In this document: piece by piece, positions 40,440-52,900 of the stretch | Layout: the number at the start of each line of letters is the position of its first letter | How positions within the stretch are numbered: position 1 is the first letter of the stretch | DNA from: Symbiodinium natans | Taxonomy: Eukaryota > Sar > Dinophyceae > Suessiales > Symbiodiniaceae | Assembly: GCA_905221605.1 (NCBI GenBank) | Contig: CAJNDS010002173.1 | Span: 549,932-613,931, forward strand | Length of the DNA stretch: 64,000 nt | Direction of reading: 5' to 3' | Position numbers and translations under genes: made by a program | Notes under the pieces: model-generated | What the model was told of the DNA's origin: nothing | The model's input: only the letters and a program-made list of their open reading frames with translations | The model's database searches: none

Positions 40440-43400
40440 CTAGAACAGCCGCGGAATCTGATGGCAACGCGTCAGCTCCAAAAACCCAGGCCGCCTGAAA
40501 TCTGAATTTCGACGTGTCAGCCCCAAAAACCCAGGCCCGTCTAAACTCATCGAGCGCACCCTAGGCTCGACTTAGCCGTAGCCTTGGGCCCCTAAGGCGG
40601 TTTAAGCCTCTGGTGGAGTCATCTTGTGAGCTTTGGAGCTTTGGCTGCACTGCGAGGATATGCAGGTCCAACGAATCCACGAAGCGAGGATGACTTGGCG
40701 CCCCTTTTTTCCCCCTGTTGTTTCAAACCCTCTGAGCTGCTTCACCCCAATTGCAGCTCGCAGCCACCACAGCATGCATCCCAGGCCAGTGCCCCTTGAA
40801 TCCGGCATTTTCGGCAGCGCGCCGCAACCGCAGTCGGATGCGCCGCGGCCCATATCCTGGCTTCCTGGGGCGCACGGGGCGCACAGGGCGCATGGGGCGC
40901 ATGAGGCGCACGGGGGGAGCGCATGGGCGCATGGCGCGCATGGGGGGAGCGCCTGGGCGCATGGCGCCTGGGATATGGGCCGATGGCTGCCTTGTTGGGA
41001 AGCAGGCATCATGGATCAGCAACACCAGCAGCACTTTAATTCAGAGAAGCTCGAAACACGAGGGACCCGTTTCGGGTGGTTGATCTCATCAGCATGAAGG
41101 AAGGCCGTTGCAGCCTCATTTCCAGACCCTCCTTAAAGGACACCCTCAGTTTGTGAGGGGGTGGGGTTGGGGCCCCATTATAGACCCCCAACTGTGGCTT
41201 TTCCTGGGAGCTGGGTATAATTTGACAAACCCATTTCAGACCCCTTGTTGGTTATGGACTTGTCGGTGTTAGCTATGGTTTGGTTCTCTAGACCACAACA
41301 GAAAGGTCGTGAGACCCTTCAGTGAAGGGTTGATGTGAAATGGGTAAGCTGGGAAAGGTCTAAAATGGTCCTATCCCCATTTCAGACCTCCGATTTCCTG
41401 ACCCTCAAAAGGGTCACCGTTCCAGACCCCCACAAGCTGAGGGGATCTTAAAGGCGCCATTTTCATAGCCTCGAAACCTCAAGTGCCTCCTGCGCCCACA
41501 CATCTTAAGGGGCAGACTTGAAGCACGCTATGGAGGTGGGGAGCGGGAGGACCGAGAGGCCTTGGAGAGAGCCGGAGTGTCTGAGGCTCACTCAAGGAGG
41601 ACAAGCATCCGGTATCCGACTCCACAGGGGGCCTGGTTCCATGCCCTCTGCCAGCAAGCATCGCCTTTTCAGTCTTCAGCGTCACTCGGTTTTCAGTTAT
41701 GATCGGCTCAGGAGGCCCCGAAGGCTTTAAAGGTCTCGCCCTCGAATGGCGCGCCTGCCAGTCTTCAGAATCGAGTCGCAAAGCAGACGCTTCAAAGCTG
41801 TCGGCCGCATCTTAGCTCATCCGAATACCGAATACCGGATACCGAAATCCCATGAAATTCCCGCTCCTGCCTCTCGACTCTGTGTACTCTGTGTAATCCC
41901 CGTGCTTGGAGTCAGATTACTCACCGAGAACGGACCTCCCGGATGGAATCCTCAAGGGCAGTCTGCACAGGGCAGGTCTCCCAAAAAAAACAAGGAAGCC
42001 CCATGCATGCAAAGCAGCATACGAGGGTGACACAAGTACAGCAGTTGCTGCGCAGCTCGGGGTCTGCTTTGAAGAGGGCGGTTCCCCTGGCGAATGTTAG
42101 GAACCCATCGGCCCGAGCAACATAAGCCCTCAAAGGGATCTTCACACCGGCGGGCTTGAGGCTTGAAGCGTCTGAGGACGTGGACTCAAGGAATCGCCGT
42201 GCAAGCAAACCTGGTGATACCGGAACCGGCCCACGAAAAGAGTGCTCAGATGCCAATGTCGGCGGTGTGGAGCTGAGGGTTTCTGGTTGGGGCGGTTTGA
42301 GCGGTTTGGGCGGTTTGGGTCGAAGGCTTCAGAGAAGTTGTAGGATGCAGAGCCCATGGAGTTCGCGGCTTCTGTATGGGTGCGCACCAGTTAGGGCTTG
42401 CAGCCACAAAAGCGGGCACCGCGGTGGCTCAGCAAGTGAACCAGCCCACTCCACAGCCAACGACGCATTGGATTCATGCGATCTTTCCAATCCAAGCCTG
42501 GTGAAACGATGCGCTCCCGTCGCCTGCAGCAAGTTCTTGGCCCTTGCGCGGGAGTGTCAGCGGACAAGGAAGGGGGGACTTGGCGAGCACCAAGGCTTGC
42601 AAGGCAAGGGATGCAAGTGATGCAAAGGGGCCTCTTCACAAGCACTTTTCCTCTTGAAACCTGCAAAGAATTGGCTGTCCTCCAGCTCGGTGACCTTCGG
42701 CTCGGGCATGGACATGTTGGGCACGCTTCCAATGACCCTCGCTGTAGCAGCAAGACGACAGGCTCTGGTTGGCACCAGGGCAGAACGGGCGTAGCATGGG
42801 TAACGCTCAACTTGAGCGTTCGCGCTGTGGCACTGAGAGGCTCTCAGCGCAGGCTGCTGGCCCAGACATGCTCCGACAGTGCAAGCTCGCGCCGAGGTCC
42901 AGCCGGAAACAACTTCTTCAACCGCAAACGAGCAACAGAACATAACAGAACCCATGTCAACAGCTGCTGCGGCAGCTGCTGCGACGATGACAACATTAGA
43001 AGCGCATGTGTCGACAGACTGTCCGAAGCTAGCCGCCCCATCCGGGCAAGAAAGAAGCGACCAGTCTCAAACAGCTCAAAACAGCTCACAGCTTGCAGAT
43101 GGGGACGGGGCTTCGCTCCAAACACCACAAGCCATCGCTGCAAAGCACCGGGTTGTGTCAGATGTGTCAGCTCTGGGCTTAAGCCGCGCAAACTCCAAGT
43201 TTCAAAAGGCGGGCCGCGTGTGGGGCGTTGGTAGCTTTTGTAGCTTCTGTAGCTTGCCAGCGTTCACGATGCTGTTGCAGTTCGTAGATCTTGTGGGTTC
43301 GGGATCTCGTCATGCAGCTAGACGCCCCGGCGCTCGACCGAGACTTTGAGGGTCTTAGGGAGTGTCAAAAAGAAGGTTGCCATCTCGCACAGAGTACAGC

Positions 43401-44180
43401 GTAGCAGCATGTAGCAGCATGTAGCATAGTGTAGCCCATCAGCAGCACAGACCCACCCGCCACGGTCACCCGCCATCTCCACTCTCAGCGATCTCAGGGC
43501 CACCAAAGCCAATGCTGCCGATGCGCTCGAGAAGCCGCGAGCAAGCAGCCGTCCCCCAAGGCGCAGCGTGTGCCGAGCTGGGTCTTGGGCGGCATGCACA
43601 CCGTGTGCACCGTGGTGCACCACGGTGATTACCCAAAGACTCTAAAAAAACAACTCGGACAAGATGCAAGAAACCAGGGTCGATGTGGGTCGACTTTGAG
43701 TTTGAGGGCGTCGGGGTTTTAAAGGGATGGCCTCGGCATGCTCTATTTGGGAAGACAAGCAACGGAGTACGTCAAGGTGGCGCACAGGCTTTGCTTAGCC
43801 CGCAATGCAACTATCAGTCTGTAAGGAAAAGACAACCATATAACGTCTGCATATGGTTTTGGTTGGGGGCGGTGATATGCACCCCTCGAGATTCAGGGGC
43901 TTAGTGAGGCATAGCGTAGTGGCCTTTCCAGAAGCCCCTTACCCATAGCCATCGGAACGCCTGAAGATGACAAGCATGCCACTGCAGAAGTTACGAATGG
44001 CAGCCAATCAAGAAACACCTGCTCCTACTTCTCAGGGCGGCGCGAAACCTAACTACAGACAAAAGAAGAACGACAAACTCCTGGGCACGGCACAAACACC
44101 CTTACCCAAAGATCTGCAAAGCCGAGAAGCACTGAATGCTTCTCTGACACCCGTCGGACCTATCGCTTGTTGATGGGGTA
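40440..44180. other. No recognisable gene; includes a GCGCAYGGG minisatellite
   Basis: 40867-40972 holds about eleven 8-13-bp units of GGCGCATGG type. 42285-42322 has a short GGCGGTTTG tandem. The longest open frame of the window (252 codons, 42476-43234) lies here. It has no recognisable domain and competes with another open frame (42879-43349, Ala/Thr/Gln-rich), so neither is called. Confidence 0.5.
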
Positions 44181-44185
44181 GGGGG

Positions 44186-44345
44186 GTGCCTCGAGCGCAC
44201 AGGCTTGGAAGATTACTGGCTTTGAGGTTGCAGCTGTGCCTTCTTGGCCAGGACCGCCAAATTTTGGAGGACTCCACACGAAAGCTGCAGCGCGCCGAAG
44301 ACATGCGGAACCACGTCTTCACCAAAGCAAAAGCCGAGAAAGGCA
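44186..44345 (+). CDS. Possible exon, coiled-coil-like
   Basis: The + frame contains QDRQILEDSTRKLQRAEDMR then NHVFTKAKAEKGR, with charged heptad-like spacing, followed by a possible CAG|GTGTTT donor. A short upstream frame starting with ATG at 43967 (MTSMPLQKLRMAANQE) could belong to the same gene. No family recognised. Confidence 0.25.
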
Positions 44346-45065
44346 GGTGTTTAACTGGGCCACCAATTTGCCCAAAGACTCAACCATGACTCGACAATTT
44401 CAGCTGCGTCTTGGCTTTCACGGACGTCATCTTATAGTTGAGCTCTGTACTGACAAAGTGATTTCTAAAGAGGTTTACAGATTTCTCATGAGATGACAAA
44501 GGTCTTGTGGGCTTCTGATCTCAGCCACTGCACATGCCTGGGCTTTTGCGCCGTCTGGCGTTCAGGAGCCTGATATAAGGCGACCTGGGGCTGAAATCGG
44601 TTGTCCCTGCTCAGTGCGGGAATGGCTCTTCGGAGTGTGGCAGCATGACAGTAGAACCCATTTTCCGGCAGTTTTTGGAGAAGATTGCGAAAACAAAGCT
44701 TGAGGAAGCCAAGGAAGTGGCCCTTGAGACGCTCCATGAGGAAGGAGAACAACAGTTTTCGGATCCCGCAGCCGGAAAATCTTGAACCCAGGTACTGTTT
44801 GGTATAGTAGGCTATTGAATAGCATGCTCTTGCAGAATCTGAAACTCTGAGATTGCAACATGCAATACATGGAAAAGCTGATACCCTCGAAGGTAGCCAC
44901 GAAGGAACAAGCCACAAGGGCGGCACGTGGACATTGCAGACATGGATTGAATCCGACAGTGTTCCAATTCTTGGACTGCAACATACCTGATACGGTCAGC
45001 GCAACGTGTCTGAAACGTCTGGGAATGCAACGGCCTGGGGATTGCAACTTCAGGCACATGTTCGG

Positions 45066-46985
45066 GGAGTTAGGAAAGAAGGGCTCCGGCCCCTGGCGGC
45101 TCTGCCATCAAGTCGCAGAGGACTGAGGCATCTGGAATCCTCGTCATGCTCATGCCTCCGTGCTGAGGCTATGCGGTTTTTCTAGAGCGCTCCAAGACAC
45201 GTGTCCTGCATGCTGTTGCGATTAGGATGTAGCAGCTCCAGTCACGAGGCGACGCAGACGTAGACCACACTGTGTCGCGCCGTGAAGCCGTCATCAGGGG
45301 ATCCAGAACCTAAGAGTTTGGCCGACATCGGGCCTCACACAAGCATGCGCAGCTCACAACATGCAAAAGGCACCGGCTTGTACTTGCCAATGTTGCGAAG
45401 TCAAGTCACAAGGTCTTATTGCTGCCAGGCCAGCACTTCTGGTTGACAGGCCACATAAGAGCCTATGAAGACCAGTGAAGACCAGTACGGCAGCAGGGCC
45501 CTGAACTACAGGCTGCAGAGCTTGACAGACGCAAGCGGACGCCGGCTGCTGAAACGAGAGGCCACGCTAGAGCACAGCTTTCAGACCTTCAACAAGATAG
45601 CATGTAGCCTGCAGATGGGCAAGAGGAGGAGGAGGAGGAGACCTGCACTATACCAAGCCAAGCGCGTGTGTGATGCTGGCCCACTAGTCTGCGGGCTGGG
45701 CAAGGATTTCGGCGGCACTTATGCAGGCGATGGCTGCCGTGGGCGCGGGCAGGGCCCGCCGAAAGAGCACAGAACGGCCATGACCACTCCGCGGATGGCA
45801 CACACACAGTTCATGCAGCAGCTGGTCCTGCAAAGCTGCAGCGAGCACAGCCTCACACAACGCAGCGGCCCCAGTTAGTTGAGCAAGCAGCTTGGCCGCT
45901 CGGCGACCAGGGTTTGGAAAAGAACCCCCTGGCTGGCACATGAGCCGTGTTCACGTGGGAAGTCTTGAAGGCAGCATCGCTGTGGGTGGTAGCTCCTGGC
46001 ATGTAAGCACACATGGCATGCAGAGCCGCATCGGCAACCTGGACCACTTATGCATATTGTGTGGTTGCTAACCAACCGTTCAACCGTGTGCACTACGCTT
46101 GAGTCGCAGAGACGTCTTCCGAAAATGTGCTGGAGCAGCTTGCTCTGTTGTTGTTCCTGGCATCCCGAACATTTGCACGGGCTGGCGCGCGCGAGCCTAA
46201 GGTAAGGCGACCTGGGCCGACTTGGGGTGTCCCTGCTCAGTGCTGCAATGGCTCGTCGAAGTATGCCACATGTTATTCGAGTCGGGAAACAGGCCAGCTC
46301 TCAATTCCGAGTAGGGCTCCGGCCCCTGCCGGCTCTGCCATCAAGTCGCAGAGGACTGAGGCATCTTGCATGCTAGTCATGCTCATGCCTCCGTGCTGAG
46401 GCTAGCCGCTGGACGAACATGGCAAGCTTGTAGCCTTGCGGTTTTCTCTCCAGTCACGACGCGACGCAGACGTAGACCACACTGTGTCACGCAATGATCC
46501 AACAGTTTGGCCGACGTCAGCCCTCACACAAGCATGCGCAGCTCTTTGATACCAGAGTCCCCAGTGAACTATGGAGACAGGAGCTGCTGATGCTACTGTC
46601 AGAGTACGGCACGACATGCAAAAGGCATCGGGCATGTATTTGCCAACGCTTTGCAGTCCAATCACAAGGTCTCATGCCATACACGCGGCCAGCACTTCTG
46701 GTTGACAGGCCACATAAGGGCCTACGAAGACCTGTACGGCAGACGTAGACCACTGTAGAACACACACGTGGCAAAGACTCCTGGAGGCAAGTTCGACAAG
46801 GATTGTGCCACATCATGAGGCCGTCATGAGGGCCCCCTGCACCTAGCGGTTGGCCACCATCAGGCCTCAGCCAAGCACGCGCAGCTGGCAGCCCCTTGAT
46901 ACCAGAGCTTTCAGTGAACCACGGGCGCTGGATGCAGGAGCTGTGATCAGAGCATGGCACGACATGCCAAAGGCCTGGGGCGCAA
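45066..46985. repeat. Threefold direct duplication of a 200-430-bp segment
   Basis: 45066-45500 and 46313-46750 share GGCTCTGCCATCAAGTCGCA, ATGCTCATGCCTCCGTGCTG, GACGCAGACGTAGACCACAC and CAGCACTTCTGGTTGACAGG in order. A third, partial copy is at 46790-46985. Further left, 44575-44640 resembles 46200-46265. The 46.5 copy has extra sequence after GCGCAGCT. Confidence 0.85.
45465..45878 (+). CDS. Open frame of unknown function
   Basis: A 137-codon frame with ATG, overlapping the end of the duplicated segment. It contains an Arg run (KRRRRRR) and no recognisable domain. Reported only because it has an ATG start and extends past the repeat; probably not a gene. Confidence 0.15.
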   Translation: MKTSEDQYGSRALNYRLQSLTDASGRRLLKREATLEHSFQTFNKIACSLQMGKRRRRRRPALYQAKRVCDAGPLVCGLGKDFGGTYAGDGCRGRGQGPPKEHRTAMTTPRMAHTQFMQQLVLQSCSEHSLTQRSGPS

Positions 46986-46999
46986 AGCGTGTGTGACCT

Positions 47000-48750
47000 G
47001 CAAAGACACGTCCTCACGCGTCGCGCTCCGCTTAGCCTTGCAGGTGGCCACCCCCTGTCGAGCTAAAAACTTTGACGAAGGGGATGCATGCAAGAATGCA
47101 GCGACAAGGTGGCGGACGCAAGCCAGCCGGTAATTTTTCTGCAGTGTTCGCGCGTGGCCTCGCGGCAAAATTCACTTCTCAGCTGCCAAAGCACTGCGAG
47201 TTGAGAAAGGCCACTAAGCACAGACGCACAGACTCCGCTGAGGTTCCTGTCTGCAGCAGCCTCAGCGAAGCCCCCGCCCCACACAGACTCACTCACACAG
47301 AGTTGCGTGTGACACGGGCATCCCCGGCGTCCTGCTTGGCGTTTCCCAAGTGGCGGAAACCTCAACAGTGTACACCGAGGTCTCGAAGCTTCATGCGAGC
47401 ACGCAAGCTCAAGTCCCGGGATCCCCCAAAGCATCCCAGAATCCTAGAACCCCGCAAGTCTACACTGAATCTACATCCAACCCTGAATAGGAGTCGACTC
47501 ACCCAAGAAGCCCGGAACATGGTGAAGAAGTTTCCAGGTTTAGGGCTTAGGGGTTGTTTTAGGGTTTACGCTGGGTCCTGAGCCCACGTAAGGAGGACTT
47601 TAGGGCTTGTCAAGATTTATCTTCTCGGCGCTCGCTTGACCAGTCAGGATGGTGTGTGGACATAGGGTGCGGTGCATCTTACAAAAGCAGGGAGTGTCTT
47701 GCAAGGTACTACAACGAGGCCGCTGACAGGCACGCAATCGGGCGTGCCTTCAATAATGGCAACGTCGCCACCGATGAGTGAGCTACTTGCCCGAATCGCA
47801 TCGAGGCATAGCAGAGAAGAAAGCCTGAAGGCCAAACTGACTGCTATCGCTTGAGGTTCAGAGAGTTCACTTTGTTAGAATTGTTCCCCGCATAACAATA
47901 CGGCGCGGATTGATGTGCATGCAGGACAAAAGCAAGTCTTGCGGCAGTCTTGCACATCCAGTCTCTCCACTGACAGAGACGATGCTTGCTCGTCATGCTT
48001 ACTCCGCCTCTCGTTCGGTGCCCGGAGCCTCTCGCAGGACTCAAAGAAGGTCCCGCCGCCAGCGCGTTGCTGAAAGTCGCAGAGCACCCTCTCTTCTGGA
48101 ATGCCAAGAAAGAAGTTCCGGCCCTTAAGTGCAAACAGGGAGTTCTCTCCTTCGAGCCTGCCGATGCGCTACGCAAATACACGCAGGGCTACGCACGGCT
48201 ACGCAGTGCACGAGACAGGAATGTGCCCGTCACACAGAGCCCGCACTATCTGTGCACTATCCGTCTGTAGTCTCACCCCCCTGTGCAGTCTCGGAAAGAA
48301 TCAGTGCCGCTGGAATCTTAAAAAGCCAGAAGCAGCTACGTGGTCAGGGGAACAATTGGGGGGGGATCTCCCGGAGCAACAGCTCGGGAGGCTGCAAACG
48401 GCTGCAACCCTGAAGGATCTGAAGCCCGAAAGCTCTCACAAAGACTCAGACATCCAGGCGAAGAGAGGGCGAGCATGGCTGACCTCTGCAGCACGGGACT
48501 TGCAAATGCAGGCTACCCAGGTCGTTACGAGACGTGGTGTCGGAAGACGGTACCGTACACTAGAACCTTGTGGCCCAAGCCATCCCACGACTTCTCACTG
48601 GGCGCCCCTGGGCAAAGTAACAGGAACCCCGAAAGCACGGGCCCTGAGACATCGGCTAAGCGCCAGGGCCTAGCTTGAGTTCGGCAAACCCACTAGAAAG
48701 GCGAGCACAGCTCCCCCTAGCCGAAAAACATCTGATCTTTAGGGGAGGTT
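47000..48750. other. No firm gene; one protein-like + strand stretch
   Basis: At about 48012-48200 the + strand reads EPLAGLKEGPAASALLKVAE then HPLFWNAKKEVPALK. AEHPLFW resembles the end of protein kinase-KEN modules (HPFFW), but nothing else supports this. Longer open frames at 47072-47581 and 48101-48673 lack features. Confidence 0.3.
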
Positions 48751-48756
48751 TAGGGT

Positions 48757-49205
48757 TCAGGAAGGTTTAGGGTCCTGCAGGCAATCGCAACCCCCCACTC
48801 AAGAGATCTGCGACGAAAACTCTCTGCCATATCGGCCGTTCCCCAAGTGCCCTGAAAGTAAGGCTCACTAGCTCACTCTTGGGAAAGGAACCCCCCAAAG
48901 GAACCAGCAGTCACATGTGTTGGCTTTGCTTCAAGCGCCCCTGAAAGAGCACAGTTCCTCAACGCCGAAAGATAGTACCTGACATTAGGGTTTTGGGGTT
49001 TCAGGGGTTTTGGGTGGTTTAGGGTTCAGGGTCGAGGGTTTACGGGGCCCTGCAGACCGGAAGCCGCCACCCCCCACTCAAGAGATCTGCGACGAAACTC
49101 TCTGCAGTTCCCTGAAAATAAGGCTCCTCTTGGGAAAGGAACCGCCCAAAGGAACCAGCAGTCACATGCATTGGTTTTGCTCCAAACCCCGCGCCCATGA
49201 AAGAA
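48757..49205. repeat. Direct duplication of an exon-like segment
   Basis: 48757-48950 and 49020-49205 share CCCCCCACTCAAGAGATCTG, CTTGGGAAAGGAACC and GGAACCAGCAGTCACATG. On the minus strand the right copy is open (GAGFGAKPMHVTAGSFGRFL then SQEEPYFQ). The left copy reads THVTAGSFGGFLSQE and then stops. Degenerate telomeric units flank both. Confidence 0.8.
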
Positions 49206-49423
49206 AACCGGTCTTCATCTGGCCAGGTTCGCTGCTTCGTGCTGTGTGACATTCGCGGGAGGCGAAAGTGACCGCAGGTAGAGGACCCGAACAGCATCGT
49301 TGGAGCAGCTTCTGAACTTCGGCAGACTTCGGGGTTACCAGCTGCCATAGCTCCTACACCTACTAGTCGTTTGTTGGACTAAGCCTAAACGGAACTACAC
49401 ATCAGAACACTGTCCTGTGCTCC

Positions 49424-49939
49424 GTGTCTCAGTCACTGAGAACCAAGAGCAAGCAAAGGAAGAATTTGGGGTTGGCTCTTAAGCGGATGCACGAACTGTG
49501 GTGGGCGCCACAAGCTGATAGACGAACCGTTGACGAAGGGCACAAAGCAATCAGAAGCCTTCCACTGTGGCCCTCAAGTGAGGCAATTCTCGACAAAGCT
49601 CAGACGAAGGCCCAAAACTTGGACGAAGTTCTCAAACAGTGGTCAGTGGTCAGAATCTGGGAGCATTGTATTGATGAGGCGCGCCGTCCAGCTGAGATTA
49701 GGAGGATGCCTCTTGTGCTTTCCTTCTCCCAGTCTTTCGAGGACGTGATGTCCGGCAAAACTTTCTGGAGCTCTTCAGAGCAGAGGAATGTGGGGCTGTG
49801 GCCTCAGAAGCCCCACATGTACGCCTTCCACGCCCTTGTGGCCAAAGTTGACCATCCAGCAGGCTCTGCTGAAGGAGCCATAGCCAAGTATCACAGGGTT
49901 TTGGAGACGGGGAGCTCCGAATCAGCGAAAAGCCCTTAG
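49424..49939 (+). CDS. Plausible coding exon, function unknown
   Basis: A 171-codon frame ending in TAG. The first ATG is at 49487; the upstream part has no ATG and may be reached by splicing. Composition is protein-like, with blocks such as MPLVLSFSQSFEDVMSGKTF and PHMYAFHALVAKVDHPAG. I do not recognise the family. It is the best plus-strand candidate in the window. Confidence 0.4.
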   Translation: MSQSLRTKSKQRKNLGLALKRMHELWWAPQADRRTVDEGHKAIRSLPLWPSSEAILDKAQTKAQNLDEVLKQWSVVRIWEHCIDEARRPAEIRRMPLVLSFSQSFEDVMSGKTFWSSSEQRNVGLWPQKPHMYAFHALVAKVDHPAGSAEGAIAKYHRVLETGSSESAKSP

Positions 49940-49959
49940 GGCTTTTTGTGGGCTACTGC

Positions 49960-52900
49960 GCGTGAAGCTCACTTGGGCTGTTAAGGGGCTTGGACGCTGA
50001 AACCGCATCCTCATCCTAAGGCGAACTGCTTCCGGCCTTCCCCGGGAGCGCTGCCCAATTGGAGCCCCTTTCAGCTGCTTTACCAGCTTTAATGCGCAGG
50101 CGGCCTCAAGCACGAAAGATGACCTGCCTGAATCATCCGAAGCTCTTGTCTTCCTCATCTGCTTGATGGCGTCCTCCTCTTCCTCATCCATCCTCATCCT
50201 CCTACTCCTTCTGCTCCTCCTGTCATTGGTGTTTGGATCTCGCAGTGTGACCCCGAAATTCAGGTTCTGGAGCAAGGAAGCTTTCGACCCGAGTCCACCG
50301 AAAGGTCGACATTCAGAATGCCATATGAGCGACCCTCAAAACTCTAGTTGTCGGGCCTGGGTCGTGCTTTTCGGTGCTCCCCATCGGTTTACAGGGCTGT
50401 TTTTTTGATAGTTTTTGTTACGGGCCGACTGTAAAACGTCGCTTTACAGGGGTTTGTGTTACGGGCCGGCCGTCAGTACCGATATGCACCCATGACAGTG
50501 GCGCAGACATGTTTCTGCTATAGTTACTATCAGGGGCGGCGCATTTCGGTGTACTCCCTCGCTTTACAAGCTGGGGTCTTGAACCTTCAGCTGCCAATGT
50601 CCTCCCAAGGTGAAGTCGCAGATACCATAGCTTTGACCCTTGCTCATACTAGTTCAGCCGTTCAGCCTCAGTTTACCTTCCGCCTTCAGACTCCAGACTG
50701 TTCGTCGGAAGTCATGCGTGTTGGATCCAGCGCGCATAACCTAGGCCCTGTGTTCAGAACACCCCCGACTCCGCTACCACTCCGACTCGCGGGGAAGAAT
50801 TCTGCCAAACGCACCCAAGAAAATCAAGTCTTTTCTTTGCATCGACACGAGCCAGGAGAGTGACCCATGCAGTGTCTTCGCTGGCGGGCTCTCAGCGAGG
50901 CTTTTTGTGCACTTTTGGGAGGATCCAGCAGAATCCAACCCACTGTCAGAGTATGGTTTAAGCTGGAACATGCCGCAGGATGCTCAAGGAGAGACACCCA
51001 ACGCCTTTCTGGATCCCAAGAACCGTGATGCCCCGCAACCAGAGCGGCTAGCGTGGCCAAAGACAGGCTATCGGATGGCAACAAAGGCGCCAGCCCCGCA
51101 AGCCCAGGACCTTTGAAGAATGGCCGGTCGTCTGCGCATTTGCTGCGACGCCGAGAAGCCTCTCATGTGCGAGCCTTTTGCTCTTCACGGGGCGGCGACA
51201 TGCAAAACAGTTAGAATTCACCACTCTCTGACAGGCCCTGGAGCCCGTACGGTGCCGTGCTTGACAAAATTCTCGGGCACTCCTGGGCACATGCGGAAAG
51301 CGTTAGGGGAGGACCGTGGCGACTACGTGGCGACTACGGTGTGCACGGATCAGCGAGGCGAGGATGGGCATCAAGCAGTGAGCACTGCGTGCACTTCTCG
51401 ATCCCGAAAAAAGGGGACAGCGAAACGTGCAAGCTGGTGCCCGGTAGCGGTAACGATTCAGGATACCCGGCCTTTCATTGAAATCAGGTTCCTGAACATG
51501 CATGGTCAATGCTGCCAATGCTGAAAGCGGCCCGAAGCTCGGCATAGCGAGTTTCTGATGGAGCCCAGGCCGCCAGCGGCTGCTGGTATCGCTTCGCTGT
51601 ACCTTGTAACTCAGTGTCAGCCTCCATGAGCCTTGGAATATGCTTCGCCGGGTTCCAGATGAAAGGAGTGTTGGGTGCCAAAGAACACAAAAAGAAAGCA
51701 GAGGCAGCAATGCGACATTGTCGTGATCTGACCCCGGTCAGGTGGCGGCGAATCCCAACCGAGAGCATTCCATGAAAGCGGTAGGTAGTGCCCTCTTCTT
51801 GCGTGCATACTGCTCTTCCTGCGAAGCTACGCGATCCACGCTACTTCGCAAGCCCCTGGATTTCACAAGCACAGGGAAGGGTCGGAGGTTTCAGGGCCAA
51901 GGCAAGGCCTGCAGGAGCCAAAATGGGCTCGGAGAGCAACACGTTGCATGCTTCCTGAGGTTTCAGGACATTGTGAAGAGGGGCACTTGCAAACTGCGCC
52001 TTACCAGACGCCAAGGTGCAAGAAGACCATGCTGCGTAAGCACGGCATCCTTGAGAAGGGGACCCGCTTTGGAGCTCACAACACCCTTAGGGTGCCTTGA
52101 ACTTCTTCCCCGCGGTACTCACATGGTCACATGCCTCTGCACCGCGAAGCTGCAGCTGTGTAGCTCGAATCCCAAGCTGCCGGAGAGGGCTTGAGAGCCG
52201 GCAACTTTTTGAACGTGGCAGTTTTGGCCAAATCTTGAGAAACTCTGGCAGAATCTCTCATTGCAGGTGGGGAAGCTGCAGTTTATAACAGTTAGTGTCG
52301 ATAGAAAAGACTCAAGGCACTTGAGATCATGCTTAGTTTCTAGCTACCATGGAAAAGGACCTCTTGGAAGGTTTTCAGGGATAATGGACATCCTCCTGTG
52401 AGTGAAGGAGCGACGGGAGGAGGCGACTCCTTGAACCCTAACCTGGGGAGGCCGGGCGCCGAACTTCCGACTCCTCTCTGCCCCCCACATGTGCATATTC
52501 CACAGAATTTGAGGCAAGAAGACATGAGGGGACCTCACCAAGTGTGGTAAAGCTGCACGTGAAGCGCCCACTGCTTTCCCATGCGGTGCGGCAGCGCCCG
52601 GGCGGCAGTGCCCGGGCAAAACAGCGTGCAGCAACGGAAGCCGGGTCACGGCCGGCCTGAACACAAAAAAAAGAGTCTCAACATCATGGGGCACAGGTGG
52701 ATTCAAGAAAGCACAGGATGCACAGGACGTGCTTTCAGAGTTTAGGGGCTTGGGTGGAGTTGTCACTGCACCGAAACATGCGAAACCTGACCCATCTTGG
52801 GGCATCCCCATCCCTATGTGGTTTCCTGCACCCGAAGCAGCGTCACGTCGGATGCCACAGCTTGGCGACAAGGCTTCAGTCCCTTTTGCACACCCAGTGC

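Noticed and set aside
42476-43234. Longest open frame of the window (252 codons, +)
   Set aside because: No domain, low-complexity composition, and an overlapping open frame of similar quality; GC-rich sequence readily gives such frames.
48040-48110. AEHPLFW resembling the end of an IRE1/KEN kinase domain
   Set aside because: A seven-residue resemblance only; no other kinase motifs nearby.
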